Shown here: positions 50,225 through 59,802 of the stretch, piece after piece | Layout: each line of letters begins with the position of its first letter | Numbering within the stretch: position 1 is the first letter of the stretch | Origin: Moraxellaceae bacterium REDSEA-S32_B1 | GTDB taxonomy: Bacteria; Pseudomonadota; Gammaproteobacteria; Pseudomonadales; Moraxellaceae | Reading direction: 5' to 3' | Assembly: GCA_001626925.1 (NCBI GenBank) | Contig: LUOR01000038.1 | Coordinates: 1 to 64,000, forward strand | Length of the DNA: 64,000 bases | Position numbers and translations under genes: made by a program | The notes under the pieces: model-generated | What the model saw: the letters and a program-made list of their open reading frames with translations, nothing else | Database searches by the model: none | What the model was told of the DNA's origin: nothing

Positions 50225-52339
50225 TTACGCTTCAGTTGGTGTAGCTTGCTTTTGTGGGATGTCTTTCATAGTCAATTTGATACGACCACGGTTGTCGACA
50301 TCTTGTACTTGGACTTGCAAGATTTGACCTTCGCTGAGGACATCAGAGACATTGGCTACACGCTCGTTCGAAATTTGTGAGATATGAAGCAAACCGTCTG
50401 TACCTGGCATGATATTCACGAACGCACCAAATTCAACGATACGAATCACTTTACCTGTATAGATTGTACCTGGTTCGATCTCAGCAGTGAGTGCTTGGAT
50501 TTTGGCAACCGCTGCACTTGCAGACGCTTTTGATTCACCGAATACACGTACAGTACCGTTGTCTTCGATATCGATCGCTGCACCCGTTTCTTCAGTGATT
50601 GAACGAATAGTCGCACCACCTTTACCGATCACGTCACGGATCTTATCAGGGTTGATGTTAATCACTTGGAAAGTCGGAGCAAACATGTTGATTTCAGGGC
50701 GAGCACGTGAGATCACTTTGTTCATTTCGTTCAAGATGTGGATACGACCAGCATAAGCTTGGTTCAATGCCACTTCCATGATTTCTTCAGTGATGCCTTC
50801 GATCTTGATGTCCATTTGAAGTGCGGTAATACCGTTGGCTGAACCTGCAACTTTAAAGTCCATATCGCCAAGATGATCTTCATCACCCAAGATGTCAGAA
50901 AGAACTGCGAAACGCTCACCTTCTTTGACTAGACCCATTGCAATACCTGCGACTGGCGCTTTCAAAGGTACACCTGCATCCATCAATGCAAGCGATGCAC
51001 CACATACAGATGCCATTGAAGATGAACCATTAGATTCAGTAATATCAGACACGATACGAAGTACATATGGAAAGCGATCTGCCGCAGGAAGAACTGCTTG
51101 CACACCACGACGTGCTAGACGACCATGACCGATTTCACGGCGTTTTGGACCTGTTTCACGACCAGTTTCACCGACTGAGTATGCAGGGAAGTTGTAGTGC
51201 AACATGAAGTTGTCAGTTTTTGTACCAGCAAGCGTATCAACCATCAAGGCATCACGAGTATTACCCAAAGTCGCAGTCACAAGTGCCTGAGTTTCACCAC
51301 GTGTAAACAATGCAGAACCGTGTGTACGACCCAATACGCCAACTTGTACGTCTAGCTGACGAACAGTCTTGGTATCACGACCGTCGATACGTGCTTTACC
51401 TGACAAGATGTTGTCACGTACGGTACGGTATTTGAGGTCTTCGAATAACTCATTCAAATCATCTGCAATGCCTGTTTCATCTTCAGCAGGCACGAACTGC
51501 GCAACTGCTTCCGCTTGAAGCGCATCAAGTGCTGCATAGCGATCTTGTTTCACTGCAATGGTGTATGCTTCAGAGATTTTTGCTTCGAAAGCATCTTTGA
51601 GTTTTGCACGAAGGTCTTCATTTTTCTCTGGTGCAGTCCACGTAGACTCAGTTGCACCCGCTGCTTTTGCAAATTCTTGAATGGCTTTAATAGCAATTTG
51701 TTGCTCATCATGACCGAACAATACTGCACCAAGCATTTGATCTTCTGAAAGTTCTTTTGCTTCAGATTCAACCATCAATACCGCAGTTTCTGTACCCGCA
51801 ACGACTAGATCAAGTGCAGATTCAGCCATTTGCGCATGGCTTGGGTTCAGAATATATTCGCCGTTGATTAAACCAACACGTGCCGCACCGATTGGACCAC
51901 GGAACGGTGTACCTGCAATCGCAAGTGCCGCAGATGTACCAAGCATCGCTGCAATATCAGCATCCATCGTCTTGTCAGAAGACACCACAGAAGCGGTGAC
52001 TTGCACTTCGTTGAAGTAACCTTCTGGGAACAATGGGCGGATTGGACGGTCGATCAAACGAGAAATCAACGTTTCTGCTTCAGATGCACGACCTTCACGC
52101 TTACCATAACCACCTGGGATACGACCCGCAGCATATTGCTTCTCTTGGTAGTTTACAGTGAGTGGAAAGAAGTCTTGACCTGCCTTCGCTGTTGGCTGTG
52201 CAACCACTGCAACAAGTACACTGACGCCACCCATGGTGACAAGCACAGAGTTCGCTTGACGTGCAACACGACCTGTTTCTAAAACAACAGTGTGCTGACC
52301 ATATTGGAATTCTTTACGAACAAGATTAAACATAGACAT
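50225..52339 (-). CDS. pnp: Polynucleotide phosphorylase
   Basis: PNPase is a 3'-5' phosphorolytic exoribonuclease of the RNA degradosome. The 704-residue protein has two RNase PH domains (starting near residues 10 and 310, the second with [16 protein letters not shown]). It also has a linking helical domain, a KH domain with [16 protein letters not shown], and a C-terminal S1 domain ([18 protein letters not shown]). AGGA precedes the first ATG by about 12 bases. It follows rpsO, and its leader forms a long hairpin like the autoregulatory one of E. coli. Confidence 0.97.
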   Translation of the reverse strand: MSMFNLVRKEFQYGQHTVVLETGRVARQANSVLVTMGGVSVLVAVVAQPTAKAGQDFFPLTVNYQEKQYAAGRIPGGYGKREGRASEAETLISRLIDRPIRPLFPEGYFNEVQVTASVVSSDKTMDADIAAMLGTSAALAIAGTPFRGPIGAARVGLINGEYILNPSHAQMAESALDLVVAGTETAVLMVESEAKELSEDQMLGAVLFGHDEQQIAIKAIQEFAKAAGATESTWTAPEKNEDLRAKLKDAFEAKISEAYTIAVKQDRYAALDALQAEAVAQFVPAEDETGIADDLNELFEDLKYRTVRDNILSGKARIDGRDTKTVRQLDVQVGVLGRTHGSALFTRGETQALVTATLGNTRDALMVDTLAGTKTDNFMLHYNFPAYSVGETGRETGPKRREIGHGRLARRGVQAVLPAADRFPYVLRIVSDITESNGSSSMASVCGASLALMDAGVPLKAPVAGIAMGLVKEGERFAVLSDILGDEDHLGDMDFKVAGSANGITALQMDIKIEGITEEIMEVALNQAYAGRIHILNEMNKVISRARPEINMFAPTFQVININPDKIRDVIGKGGATIRSITEETGAAIDIEDNGTVRVFGESKASASAAVAKIQALTAEIEPGTIYTGKVIRIVEFGAFVNIMPGTDGLLHISQISNERVANVSDVLSEGQILQVQVQDVDNRGRIKLTMKDIPQKQATPTEA

Positions 52340-52365
52340 GTTTTATTTTTTCCTAATTGTTTAAT

Positions 52366-52412
52366 GGGGACTTCGAAAAGCAACCTATCTTGGCAACTTT
52401 TTCGATCTTCCC
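52366..52412 (-). promoter_or_regulatory. pnp leader stem-loop (possible RNase III/PNPase autoregulatory site)
   Basis: On the minus strand a GGGAAGATCGAAAAAGTTGCC arm, just beyond which six bases separate it from GGTTGCTTTTCGAAGTCCCC, forms a long imperfect stem shortly before the pnp start. In E. coli a similar pnp leader duplex is cut by RNase III and then degraded by PNPase. The equivalent function here is inferred. Confidence 0.5.
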
Positions 52413-52702
52413 GAATACTGGTTTTATCTTTGGTAGAAAGCCCCTAAGGTTTGGCATTGCATCAATCTTTTTTATTTCTATTTTTATCGCGGTAACACAC
52501 GATATAAATCTCGAAATACTGAATGAAATGCCATGGCAAAGCTTAGAAGCTGTTTTCGACCATTAAAACCAATTTACTTCATACAATGAAAGCCGACTAA
52601 TCGACTCTCTTTTTTTCGCTCAAGATACAAATTTTCATTTGTGGCTCAAGCTTATACGATTTTTGATCAGATAAAAACCCGAACAAAACCTTTCACGACA
52701 AA

Positions 52703-52728
52703 CAAAAGAAGAGGCTTATCGCCCCTTC
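52703..52728 (-). terminator. Terminator after rpsO
   Basis: GAAGGGGC and GCCTCTTC form an eight-base-pair stem (one G-U) followed by TTTTG on the minus strand. It may allow partial read-through into pnp. Confidence 0.7.
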
Positions 52729-52765
52729 AATTTATACCAGTCTATTCGTCTTACTAAGCAACAGC

Positions 52766-53035
52766 TTAACGACGAAGACCTAGCTCACCGATCAATGCAA
52801 CATAACGTGCATGATCTTTACCATTTAGATAGTCAAGCAATTTACGACGTTGGTTTACTTTACGAATCAAACCACGACGGCTGTGATGGTCGTGTTTGTG
52901 TGATTTAAAGTGACCTTGTAAATCGTTGATTTGAGCAGTTAACAATGCAACTTGCACTTCTGGCGAACCAGTGTCATTTTCAGCACGTGCAAATTTTGCG
53001 ATGATTTCTGCGCGATCTTGGTTTGTTAAAGCCAT
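52766..53035 (-). CDS. rpsO: 30S ribosomal protein S15
   Basis: S15 is a primary 16S rRNA-binding protein in the 30S platform. The 89-residue product matches the family throughout ([31 protein letters not shown], here given in part; then the [11 protein letters not shown] loop and [15 protein letters not shown]). The ATG at 53035 gives the standard length, with GGAG seven bases upstream. The frame has one extra ATG directly before it. It precedes pnp, as in most gammaproteobacteria. Confidence 0.97.
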   Translation of the reverse strand: MALTNQDRAEIIAKFARAENDTGSPEVQVALLTAQINDLQGHFKSHKHDHHSRRGLIRKVNQRRKLLDYLNGKDHARYVALIGELGLRR

Positions 53036-53148
53036 CATGTATCTCCGAGATGCTTAAAAGTTCTATTAGCGATATTTCAAGTAGTTCAGATGAGTTGAAA
53101 CGATTCATCAAAAACACCTATGCCGTGCATCACTACAGCAAGTGCGAT

Positions 53149-53177
53149 ATTCTAATGTAATTCGGCTTTCTTTGCAA
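53149..53177 (-). promoter_or_regulatory. Predicted rpsO promoter
   Basis: On the minus strand TTGCAA, a 17-base spacer and TAGAAT give a good sigma-70 match. It predicts a leader of about 105 bases before rpsO. Confidence 0.5.
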
Positions 53178-53214
53178 AAACATTGTGGTAATTTTCCAAC
53201 ATATTTTACCATGC

Positions 53215-53257
53215 AAAAACAATAACGCCGACCCCTTTCGGAATCGGCGTTATTGTT
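53215..53257 (-). terminator. Strong terminator with a perfect 14-bp stem
   Basis: AACAATAACGCCGA and TCGGCGTTATTGTT pair perfectly around a 12-base loop, followed by five T residues on the minus strand. No protein gene ends just upstream; the nearest minus-strand gene is recD, about 650 bases away with another terminator in between. So it may end a small RNA. Confidence 0.85.
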
Positions 53258-53326
53258 TAGGCTAACAACATTATTTTATTATTATTTTTTCATCTCATCC
53301 CTAAGACCTGCTTCGATTCATCTCTT
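53215..53326 (-). ncRNA. Candidate small RNA ending at the 14-bp-stem terminator
   Basis: The terminator at 53215-53257 needs an upstream transcript. About 80 bases before it the minus strand has a TATTAT element (53333-53338) with a weak TTGGTT 19 bases further up, giving a possible RNA of about 110 bases. No frame longer than a few codons is inside. The same spot also looks like a plus-strand extended -10 (TGTTATAAT), so the promoter orientation is uncertain. Confidence 0.35.
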
Positions 53327-53666
53327 TTTGTTATAATACACCCCTGTGTTCTTAAAAAACCAATTAAGTTTTGATAAATCGATTTGATAGACGCATTTTG
53401 TCAAATAATGCTTTGCAGGAACATAAGAAATATTAGACATTAGTTGTAAGCAATTGCTCACAAAAAATACATAATATTCAATAATTTCAATAATTTAGAA
53501 TTTTTTAATTTTGCAAAATTTGTCATTATTTTACTTTTTATGTCATGTGACAAATTTTTAACATTTGTCGTAATTGGTCAATATTTTTGATTAATTTTAC
53601 GCAATTTGATGCAAATAAAGTGTTGCTAAGGTTTTGGATGACGTTGAACCAATGATCTATTTCAGG
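53258..53666. other. AT-rich gap between the two candidate RNAs
   Basis: About 400 very AT-rich bases. No supported gene. The only features I can point to are the TATTAT/TATAAT promoter-like element near 53331-53338. A minus-strand frame covering 53538-53810 runs through the structured RNA and its terminator and is not called. Confidence 0.5.
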
Positions 53667-53880
53667 CAAAATAAAAGCCCTATAGTCTCTCCCAAAACTA
53701 TAAGGCTTAAGGTACTGCAATCTCTGCTGAGATAGAGTTTCACTTACGTCACTGTAAGTCCGCAAAGTCTCTCGACCGTTTATATTATTTAGTGCGGTAC
53801 GCTTAATCATCCATAACTAAGCTGTGAAACCATCATCGCAAAAGTGATCACTTTCAACTAGTGGAGAATCACCCTGATCA
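53667..53880 (-). ncRNA. Candidate structured non-coding RNA downstream of recD
   Basis: On the minus strand this segment shows successive stems: AAAGTGATCACTTT (palindrome), GCTTA/TAAGC, CCGCA/TGCGG, ACTTAC/GTAAGT and ATCTC/GAGAT. An 11-base-pair terminator follows (AGCCTTATAGT with ACTATAGGGCT), then TTTTATTTTG. A weak promoter with TACATT as -10 lies between it and the recD stop. I compared it mentally with 6S, tmRNA, RNase P and SRP RNA and could not assign a family. Confidence 0.5.
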
Positions 53881-53913
53881 ATGTAAGCATTTACTTACAA
53901 TAGTTCACAATAT

Positions 53914-55836
53914 TTACACAATGTCGGTGGTTAACGCACGAATGATCTGCTGGCTCAAGCCACTTTGTCGCTGTGTACGCACAGATAGACTATGTTCAAG
54001 CATTTCAATTGAACTGAATACACTCACCATCTTTTTCGCTCGTGTGATCGCTGTATAAAGCAGTTCTTTACCCATCAATCGCTGTGCTGATTGATCGAGC
54101 ACTACTGCGACATGATCAAACTCTGAGCCTTGAGATTTGTGAATGGTCAATGCAAAGGCGGTTTGGATACTTTGCGGTAATCTCGCTACGGCGATCCATT
54201 TATCTTGACTTGGGAAATACACTTCGAGTTGTTCACGCTTATCAGGGTGAGGTAGACAAATCCCGATATCACCATTGGATACACCAAGTTGATAATCATT
54301 ACTGCTCACCATGACCGAACGACCGACAAACCATTCGCTGTCTTGCACTAGATTTAAGGCATGTTTGAGATGTTGAGTCATGGCAAGGTTAATCTGTGCC
54401 AAGCCAAGCGCACCATGACGCATCGCCACTAAAATTCGATACTGATCAAAAGTTTGCGCAACCTGTTGATGACTCACTTTAGCTTCAAGATAATCTTTTA
54501 AAATCGAAAAATATGCCTGATAGCCAAGTGCCAACTGTCGGTAAATCGCAATCAATGTGGATGTGCTGAGTGGTGTATTTTCAGATTGCTCCAGTGGATA
54601 AAAGCCCAACCAATCGACATTGACCTGTTCTAATTTTGGAATCTCATCACCGATTTGAAGCATCTGCGGTTGAGTATTTTCTAGAAAATCTGCATAACTC
54701 GGTCGATCCGTGGCATAGATCAACTTGGCAAATTGTCCAATTTTGGCATCATCGACAAAACGGCGACTATGCTTCAATTGCACATGGCACTGTTGCAATG
54801 CAGGGACTTGCTGAAAGTCTGCCAATACATAACCCACATCGACCGAACTCAGCTGATTGGCATCACCCAATAAAATCACTCGAGTCGGTGCTTGGATTGC
54901 ATCAAACAAAAGCTTCGCCAAATGTAAATCTAGCATCGAAGCCTCATCGACCACAATCACATCATAGCCAAGCGGACGTGATCCATCAAAACGTGGCACA
55001 CCTCGCTCACCAATACCGAGTAGGCGATGAATGGTCTGTGTCTGTTGGTGTACAAAATCAGGATGATACAAACCCGCATCTAGCAGTTTCGGATTTTGAA
55101 AAGCCTTTTGCAAAGCCTCTTGCATACGCTGTGCCGCCTTTCCAGTCGGGGCAACCATGGCGATTCGCATGTCAGGATAGAATTCTTTCAACACTGCAAC
55201 GATATGCGTCAATACAAACGTTTTACCTGTGCCTGGTCCACCCGTGATTAAGCTGAATGCAGAATTGATGCCCTGAGCGAGTGCCTGCTGTTGGTAAATA
55301 TCTTCAAATAGACTGAGATATGGTGCTAAATCTACTTGCTGTACTTGCTCTGACAATAAGCTTGCAATGCGCTGTGCCAGCCTCTGCTCATACGCCCAAT
55401 AGCGTTGCAAATACAATCGTCCACTGTCCCAAAACATCGGTTTTAATTGCTTTACAGTAGATAAGGTTTGCGTTTGATATTCGCTGACATCTAATAAAAA
55501 GTCGGTGATATTTTGCGGTTTTTCAGTCAGTGCAATACAGCTATCGCCTCGCTCTAAAGCTTCACTTAAAGCAAGCAAATAATTTTGCACAAGCGATTGA
55601 TTTTCTTTATTTAAATAATGGTTTTGTGTATTGATTTGAGGTAAATAGCCACTCCACAATGTCGCCCATGTCGGAGTATTTGTATCATCTAAATTTTGGC
55701 TTAGGCTTTGATTTATCACTGAATTATCCTTATTTGAAATCTGCTTATCTGCATAGTTATTCACGTATTTATCTACATACTTATCAACAAAGCTATCAAC
55801 AGAGTTATCCACTTGATTGTTCACAACTTTATCCAC
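53914..55836 (-). CDS. recD: Exodeoxyribonuclease V alpha subunit RecD
   Basis: RecD is the fast 5'-3' helicase of RecBCD, which processes double-strand ends. The 640-residue protein has the Walker A motif in ITGGPGTGKTFVLTHIV, the helicase motif VDEASMLDL, and the C-terminal UvrD-like segment ALTIHKSQGSEFDHVAVVL. The N-terminal 32 residues are a four-residue repeat (VDNS, VDSF, VDKY, VDKY and similar), encoded by a 12-bp array of DnaA-box-like units. The start is a GTG; the exact one is unclear because several GTG codons lie in the repeat and no good ribosome binding site is seen. Confidence 0.93.
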   Translation of the reverse strand: MDKVVNNQVDNSVDSFVDKYVDKYVNNYADKQISNKDNSVINQSLSQNLDDTNTPTWATLWSGYLPQINTQNHYLNKENQSLVQNYLLALSEALERGDSCIALTEKPQNITDFLLDVSEYQTQTLSTVKQLKPMFWDSGRLYLQRYWAYEQRLAQRIASLLSEQVQQVDLAPYLSLFEDIYQQQALAQGINSAFSLITGGPGTGKTFVLTHIVAVLKEFYPDMRIAMVAPTGKAAQRMQEALQKAFQNPKLLDAGLYHPDFVHQQTQTIHRLLGIGERGVPRFDGSRPLGYDVIVVDEASMLDLHLAKLLFDAIQAPTRVILLGDANQLSSVDVGYVLADFQQVPALQQCHVQLKHSRRFVDDAKIGQFAKLIYATDRPSYADFLENTQPQMLQIGDEIPKLEQVNVDWLGFYPLEQSENTPLSTSTLIAIYRQLALGYQAYFSILKDYLEAKVSHQQVAQTFDQYRILVAMRHGALGLAQINLAMTQHLKHALNLVQDSEWFVGRSVMVSSNDYQLGVSNGDIGICLPHPDKREQLEVYFPSQDKWIAVARLPQSIQTAFALTIHKSQGSEFDHVAVVLDQSAQRLMGKELLYTAITRAKKMVSVFSSIEMLEHSLSVRTQRQSGLSQQIIRALTTDIV

Positions 55837-55918
55837 AAGTTAATATTTCTCTACAATGAAAGCTCAAATCCCCACTTATACATCGTTTTGCACAGGGTTT
55901 TACACAAAGTTATCCACA
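55745..55918. repeat. 12-bp periodic array of DnaA-box-like 9-mers at the recB-recD junction
   Basis: On the plus strand, 9-mers resembling TTATCCACA start at 55745, 55757, 55769, 55781, 55793, 55805, 55817 and 55829, exactly 12 bases apart. A second block starts at 55886, 55898 and 55910 with the same spacing. Two (55829 and 55910) are perfect TTATCCACA; the others match at 7 or 8 of 9 positions. A third perfect copy is at 56487 inside recB. In the coding frame the array is the RecD N-terminal repeat and the RecB C-terminus. Confidence 0.85.
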
Positions 55919-58900
55919 GCATCATTATTTACAACATTGCCACCTAGTATCTGATCTAACTCAAAAATTAAATCTAAACCCGCTTGCCAATTCAGTACAC
56001 CATAGGTTTTTTGTGAATTACTTGAAAATTGCTTGGTTTGCATCCCTCGAAGATATAAGTAATTCGCCGAGCCAAGATGAGTGTCAGGCTGATAATCCGC
56101 TAGATGTGTCGATAAATAGCGATGCAATGCGACAAGATATAGCGATGCTTGAAGCCAATAACTGGAATGACGCATATTCTCACTGATCTGCGCATGATCA
56201 TAATCTTGCATATATTCGCCTAAGAAATTACTTTTAAAATCAGCAATGTGGTATTTCACACCATCGAAATACACCAAATCGATTGAACCATTCAGATAAC
56301 GTGCTGTATCGGCATGATCGAATTCTGGCAACTCTAAACCATGCTTTGCAAAGAGTTGATGAATGCGATCCGTATCAAAACGCCGATCTGCCAATGCGAG
56401 ATAAAATGGAAACTCATGGCTACGATTGCCACGCTGTAATTGAGCAAGTGTCAGACCATCATGCAGTGGTGTGGACAACACTTGTGTTATCCACAGGTGT
56501 AGTGCATTTTTCAGCCATGCTTTCATTTCTTCAACATCAGATTCTGGGAAATCTTTGGCATAAGCATCGCACAACGTAGACCACAAACCGTATTGTTTCA
56601 TCTTGGAATGCAGTTGTTTTGTCCAATATTGATCATTTTGAAAATCAATCACTTCAAACAATTCATGTAAGCAATTTCCAGCATTGGTCCCTTTTGGAAA
56701 ATGTCTGCGAATCCAATCGAGTTGGGTTAACTCACTTGCTTGCATCGGTGCAATTGTCGAAATTTCTTCCGTAAAAATGACTGAACTTTCGAGCGCAACT
56801 TCATCTTCTGCAGGCATTATTTGTAAGGTGTTATCTGCGATTTGATCGAGCAATTGCCCATGACTGCCCTGTTGATGCACAGCAATTGCACTAAAACTGG
56901 TGCGAGTCTGCGGATAAAAACGCTGTGTTGGATAATCCATCGCATTTAAGGTCTGTACTTGGTGCTTGCTTGGCACATAGCGCTGATCCATGATGGCTTG
57001 TGGAATCTGAAAATTTTCTTCTTTTAAGCTCTCATGCTCAAATGCATCTGCTTGCGCATCGAGCCAAAACTTGATTCCGCCCTTATATTTTTTCGGCTTG
57101 GTCACTACAGGAAAATAGGCATAGAGCCGATAACTAGCACGGGTAATCGCCACATACCACAACCGATGATTTTCCGCACAGAATTTATCAATATTGGCTT
57201 GTTGTGCTTCGTCATTATCCGCAATCGCTGCTTCAGAAATGGCAATAATCCGCTCTTGCGCTTTGCTATCTTTTTCAGCGTTTGCACTGTCTTTATCCGA
57301 CTGATAAAACGCTAATTTTTGTTTAGAGAGGTCAATGGTTTGACTGGCTTTCATCACAAAAACGATTTTAAACTCCAAACCTTTGGACTTGTGAATGGTC
57401 ATCAGATGCACACCTGACTCGCTACTCAGCTTGCGCTCAAGCTCCCATTCTCGCTGTGCAGGCGAACCAAGTTGTAGTTGATACCAATGCAACACATGCT
57501 GTAGACCATGTGATTGGTGACCCGATTGCTGGCTAATCAGTTCAATAACATGCCGTGTATTAACGATACTTCGCTCGGCATCCAAGCCCATATTCTGCGC
57601 AAGATTTTGCCAAAACTGATACTGCGTCGCCAAATATTGCCATGCCAGCAAAAAGCCTTTGCTGAGCCACAATTGTCTTGCTTGGCGGAACTGTTGCATG
57701 TGTAGACTTAAAGCATCGGCATCAGTAGAAAATCGCTGAAAATCTGACGCCTTTAAACCGATCAACGGCGTCAGTAACGCACGTTTCAGTACCGCATCTC
57801 GTTCAGGGCGCTCGATCGCCACCAGTATCGCCGCCACATCTTTCGCAGCGGTACTTTCAAAGACACTGCGCTGTGCAGTGCGGTTGACATCAATGCCAAG
57901 TTTTTCTAACTGTTTTTGCACTTCACTGAGTTGATGATGACTATTGGCAAGCACCGCAATATCACTGGCTTCAATTTTAATTTTTGCATCATCATCTTGT
58001 AGAAAAAGTTTATCTTCTTGCGCATAAATCAACAATTCACGGATTTTATGCGCAATCAAATAGGCTTCATTGGCATCTTTTTCCAACTCGACAAAGCGTA
58101 GTGGTTGCAAATCGGGCTTGCCATGTTCCACCAAATAGCTTGCGCCATCTTTGCCTGCCTGTGCAGGGTAATAATCAATGTTCTCACCAAACTGCATTTG
58201 CCGTTGAAATAGCGCATCAACCGCTTCAACCAAGCGTGGCGTGGAACGAAAATTGTGCTGTAAGCGGTAGAAGCTGCCCTGCTTCGAAGCAATATCATTA
58301 AAGGCGTTGAGATAGGTCAGCACATCCCCACCACGAAAGCCATAAATCGCCTGTTTCGGATCACCCACCGCAATAAAACAACCTTGTGTATAACGTGCAG
58401 AATCACGCCACACCGCTTGCAACATATTGTCTTGTTCTTGGTTGGTGTCTTGGAATTCATCGACCAAAATGATCGGATAGCGTTGCTGAATCGCTTCTGC
58501 CAAAACTTTGCCACGTTCACCTGTCAGTGCATCACTGAGGCTACGAGTTTGTTGGCTAAAGGTGGTTTCACCTGATTGATACAGCAAATGCGGCAGTTTT
58601 TGTTTGACTTGCACGGTAAGGTGATAATGCACATATAAATCGAGCTGTGCGAGATCGTGATTGATTTTTTGGCTCTGCTGACAAAGCGCAAATAAGGCTT
58701 GAATCAATGGATTTTGATAAAATTTTTGGGCAACATCTTCAGGACATTTTTTTGAAAAAATGCTTTCCCGCATTTGTCCTTTAGAGTCTAAAAAAACTTG
58801 ATAAATCTGCCGAAATGCACTTTGTGCCGAAGCTTGAAAATAGCTTAATGGATAATTTTTATCGAGTTGTTGAATGGCTTTGGATACGACATCAGCAAAA

Positions 58901-59790
58901 ATATGATGAAATTTATCATTGCGAAATGACTGTTTACTGACAAAGGCATAATACTCACCTTTTAAATCAAAATATGGTCGTAACGCTGCCATATTCTCAT
59001 AATTAAACTGTTCAATCACCTCAGCGACATAGGGCTGAAAACTTGCCAAATCAACCTGCGGTTCATCGACCACTTGCAACTTGGCTTGGTTAAAACTCAA
59101 GGTGTTATGAATAGTGCTGAGATAATGATCTACCGAACCGAGTTTACCACTCACTAGTAACACATCGACCAACTCTTGTGGCTGCTGTTGTAGCCATGCA
59201 CGTAGCTCGTCATGCACCAGTTGATAGGGATATTGTTTTTCATTTTCAGCAATTTGCCGTATTTGTACTTCACCACTATCAAAGGCAAATTCACGCAACG
59301 TCTTTTGAATAAAACTGTCAATCGTACCGACAAATAGCTCATCTAAGCTATCAATTACTAACTTTAAGCGATTGGCTAAATAGACAAAATTATGCGTTGT
59401 GTTTTCATCATCTAGCGGATCGTTTTTACTGGAATTTTCAATTTTAAACTGCTTAAAAATAATTTGCGCCAAAGGGTCACTAAGCGACATTTCTGCCTGT
59501 GCGATTTGTTCTTCTGTATTAAACGACTGCCATACTTTGGCATGGCTGTAGATTTCTTGCAGACGTTTACGAATCCGAGATTTTAGCTCCGCTGCTGCCG
59601 CCCGAGTAAAGGTGGTAGCGATCACTTGGCGAGGCAAATACCTCTCCACCAAGATACGCACCATCAGGCTTGATAACGTCCACGTCTTGCCTGTCCCTGC
59701 CGAGGCTTCGATCAGATGCAGACCACTGAGTGTTAAATGCTTCAGCGGTTGATCTTGATAGTGCACAGTGGCTTTCATATTTGAAGTCAT
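55900..59790 (-). CDS. recB: Exodeoxyribonuclease V beta subunit RecB
   Basis: RecB is the 3'-5' helicase and nuclease of RecBCD and loads RecA after Chi recognition. The 1296-residue protein has Walker A in EASAGTGKTWTLS near residue 30, helicase motif VDEFQDTN, GDPKQAIYGFRGGD, and TIHKSKGLEFKIVFV. The C-terminal nuclease domain has the catalytic DLVYFDGVKYHIADFKSN motif. The last residues (NVVNNDAVDNFV) fall in the same repeat as the RecD start. It lies 13 bases after recC. Confidence 0.95.
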   Translation of the reverse strand: MTSNMKATVHYQDQPLKHLTLSGLHLIEASAGTGKTWTLSSLMVRILVERYLPRQVIATTFTRAAAAELKSRIRKRLQEIYSHAKVWQSFNTEEQIAQAEMSLSDPLAQIIFKQFKIENSSKNDPLDDENTTHNFVYLANRLKLVIDSLDELFVGTIDSFIQKTLREFAFDSGEVQIRQIAENEKQYPYQLVHDELRAWLQQQPQELVDVLLVSGKLGSVDHYLSTIHNTLSFNQAKLQVVDEPQVDLASFQPYVAEVIEQFNYENMAALRPYFDLKGEYYAFVSKQSFRNDKFHHIFADVVSKAIQQLDKNYPLSYFQASAQSAFRQIYQVFLDSKGQMRESIFSKKCPEDVAQKFYQNPLIQALFALCQQSQKINHDLAQLDLYVHYHLTVQVKQKLPHLLYQSGETTFSQQTRSLSDALTGERGKVLAEAIQQRYPIILVDEFQDTNQEQDNMLQAVWRDSARYTQGCFIAVGDPKQAIYGFRGGDVLTYLNAFNDIASKQGSFYRLQHNFRSTPRLVEAVDALFQRQMQFGENIDYYPAQAGKDGASYLVEHGKPDLQPLRFVELEKDANEAYLIAHKIRELLIYAQEDKLFLQDDDAKIKIEASDIAVLANSHHQLSEVQKQLEKLGIDVNRTAQRSVFESTAAKDVAAILVAIERPERDAVLKRALLTPLIGLKASDFQRFSTDADALSLHMQQFRQARQLWLSKGFLLAWQYLATQYQFWQNLAQNMGLDAERSIVNTRHVIELISQQSGHQSHGLQHVLHWYQLQLGSPAQREWELERKLSSESGVHLMTIHKSKGLEFKIVFVMKASQTIDLSKQKLAFYQSDKDSANAEKDSKAQERIIAISEAAIADNDEAQQANIDKFCAENHRLWYVAITRASYRLYAYFPVVTKPKKYKGGIKFWLDAQADAFEHESLKEENFQIPQAIMDQRYVPSKHQVQTLNAMDYPTQRFYPQTRTSFSAIAVHQQGSHGQLLDQIADNTLQIMPAEDEVALESSVIFTEEISTIAPMQASELTQLDWIRRHFPKGTNAGNCLHELFEVIDFQNDQYWTKQLHSKMKQYGLWSTLCDAYAKDFPESDVEEMKAWLKNALHLWITQVLSTPLHDGLTLAQLQRGNRSHEFPFYLALADRRFDTDRIHQLFAKHGLELPEFDHADTARYLNGSIDLVYFDGVKYHIADFKSNFLGEYMQDYDHAQISENMRHSSYWLQASLYLVALHRYLSTHLADYQPDTHLGSANYLYLRGMQTKQFSSNSQKTYGVLNWQAGLDLIFELDQILGGNVVNNDAVDNFV

Positions 59791-59802
59791 ACGTGATCGT
59801 TC

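Larger units (their letters stand above)
52340..52765. other. rpsO-pnp intergenic region
   Basis: About 425 bases containing the rpsO terminator (52703-52728) and the pnp leader hairpin (52366-52412). The rest is AT-rich. A plus-strand frame at 52357-52566 is antisense to the leader and lacks a ribosome binding site, so I do not call it. In E. coli this interval also encodes a small RNA; I cannot support one here. Confidence 0.55.

Noticed and set aside
52357..52566. Plus-strand open frame of 69 codons near pnp
   Set aside because: It is antisense to the pnp leader hairpin, has no ribosome binding site, and its composition looks like chance coding in AT-rich DNA.
53538..53810. Minus-strand open frame of 90 codons in the recD-rpsO gap
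   Set aside because: It reads through the structured RNA segment and its terminator, has no ribosome binding site, and resembles no known protein.
53667..53880. 6S, tmRNA, RNase P or SRP RNA
   Set aside because: None of the conserved sequence blocks of these RNAs that I know could be found on either strand.
55745..55837. CRISPR array
   Set aside because: The 12-base units are far too short, have no spacers, and are in frame with recD. No cas genes are in the window.
55745..55918. Replication origin (oriC)
   Set aside because: DnaA-like boxes are present, but no dnaA, dnaN, recF, gyrB or AT-rich unwinding region is nearby, and most of the array is protein-coding.
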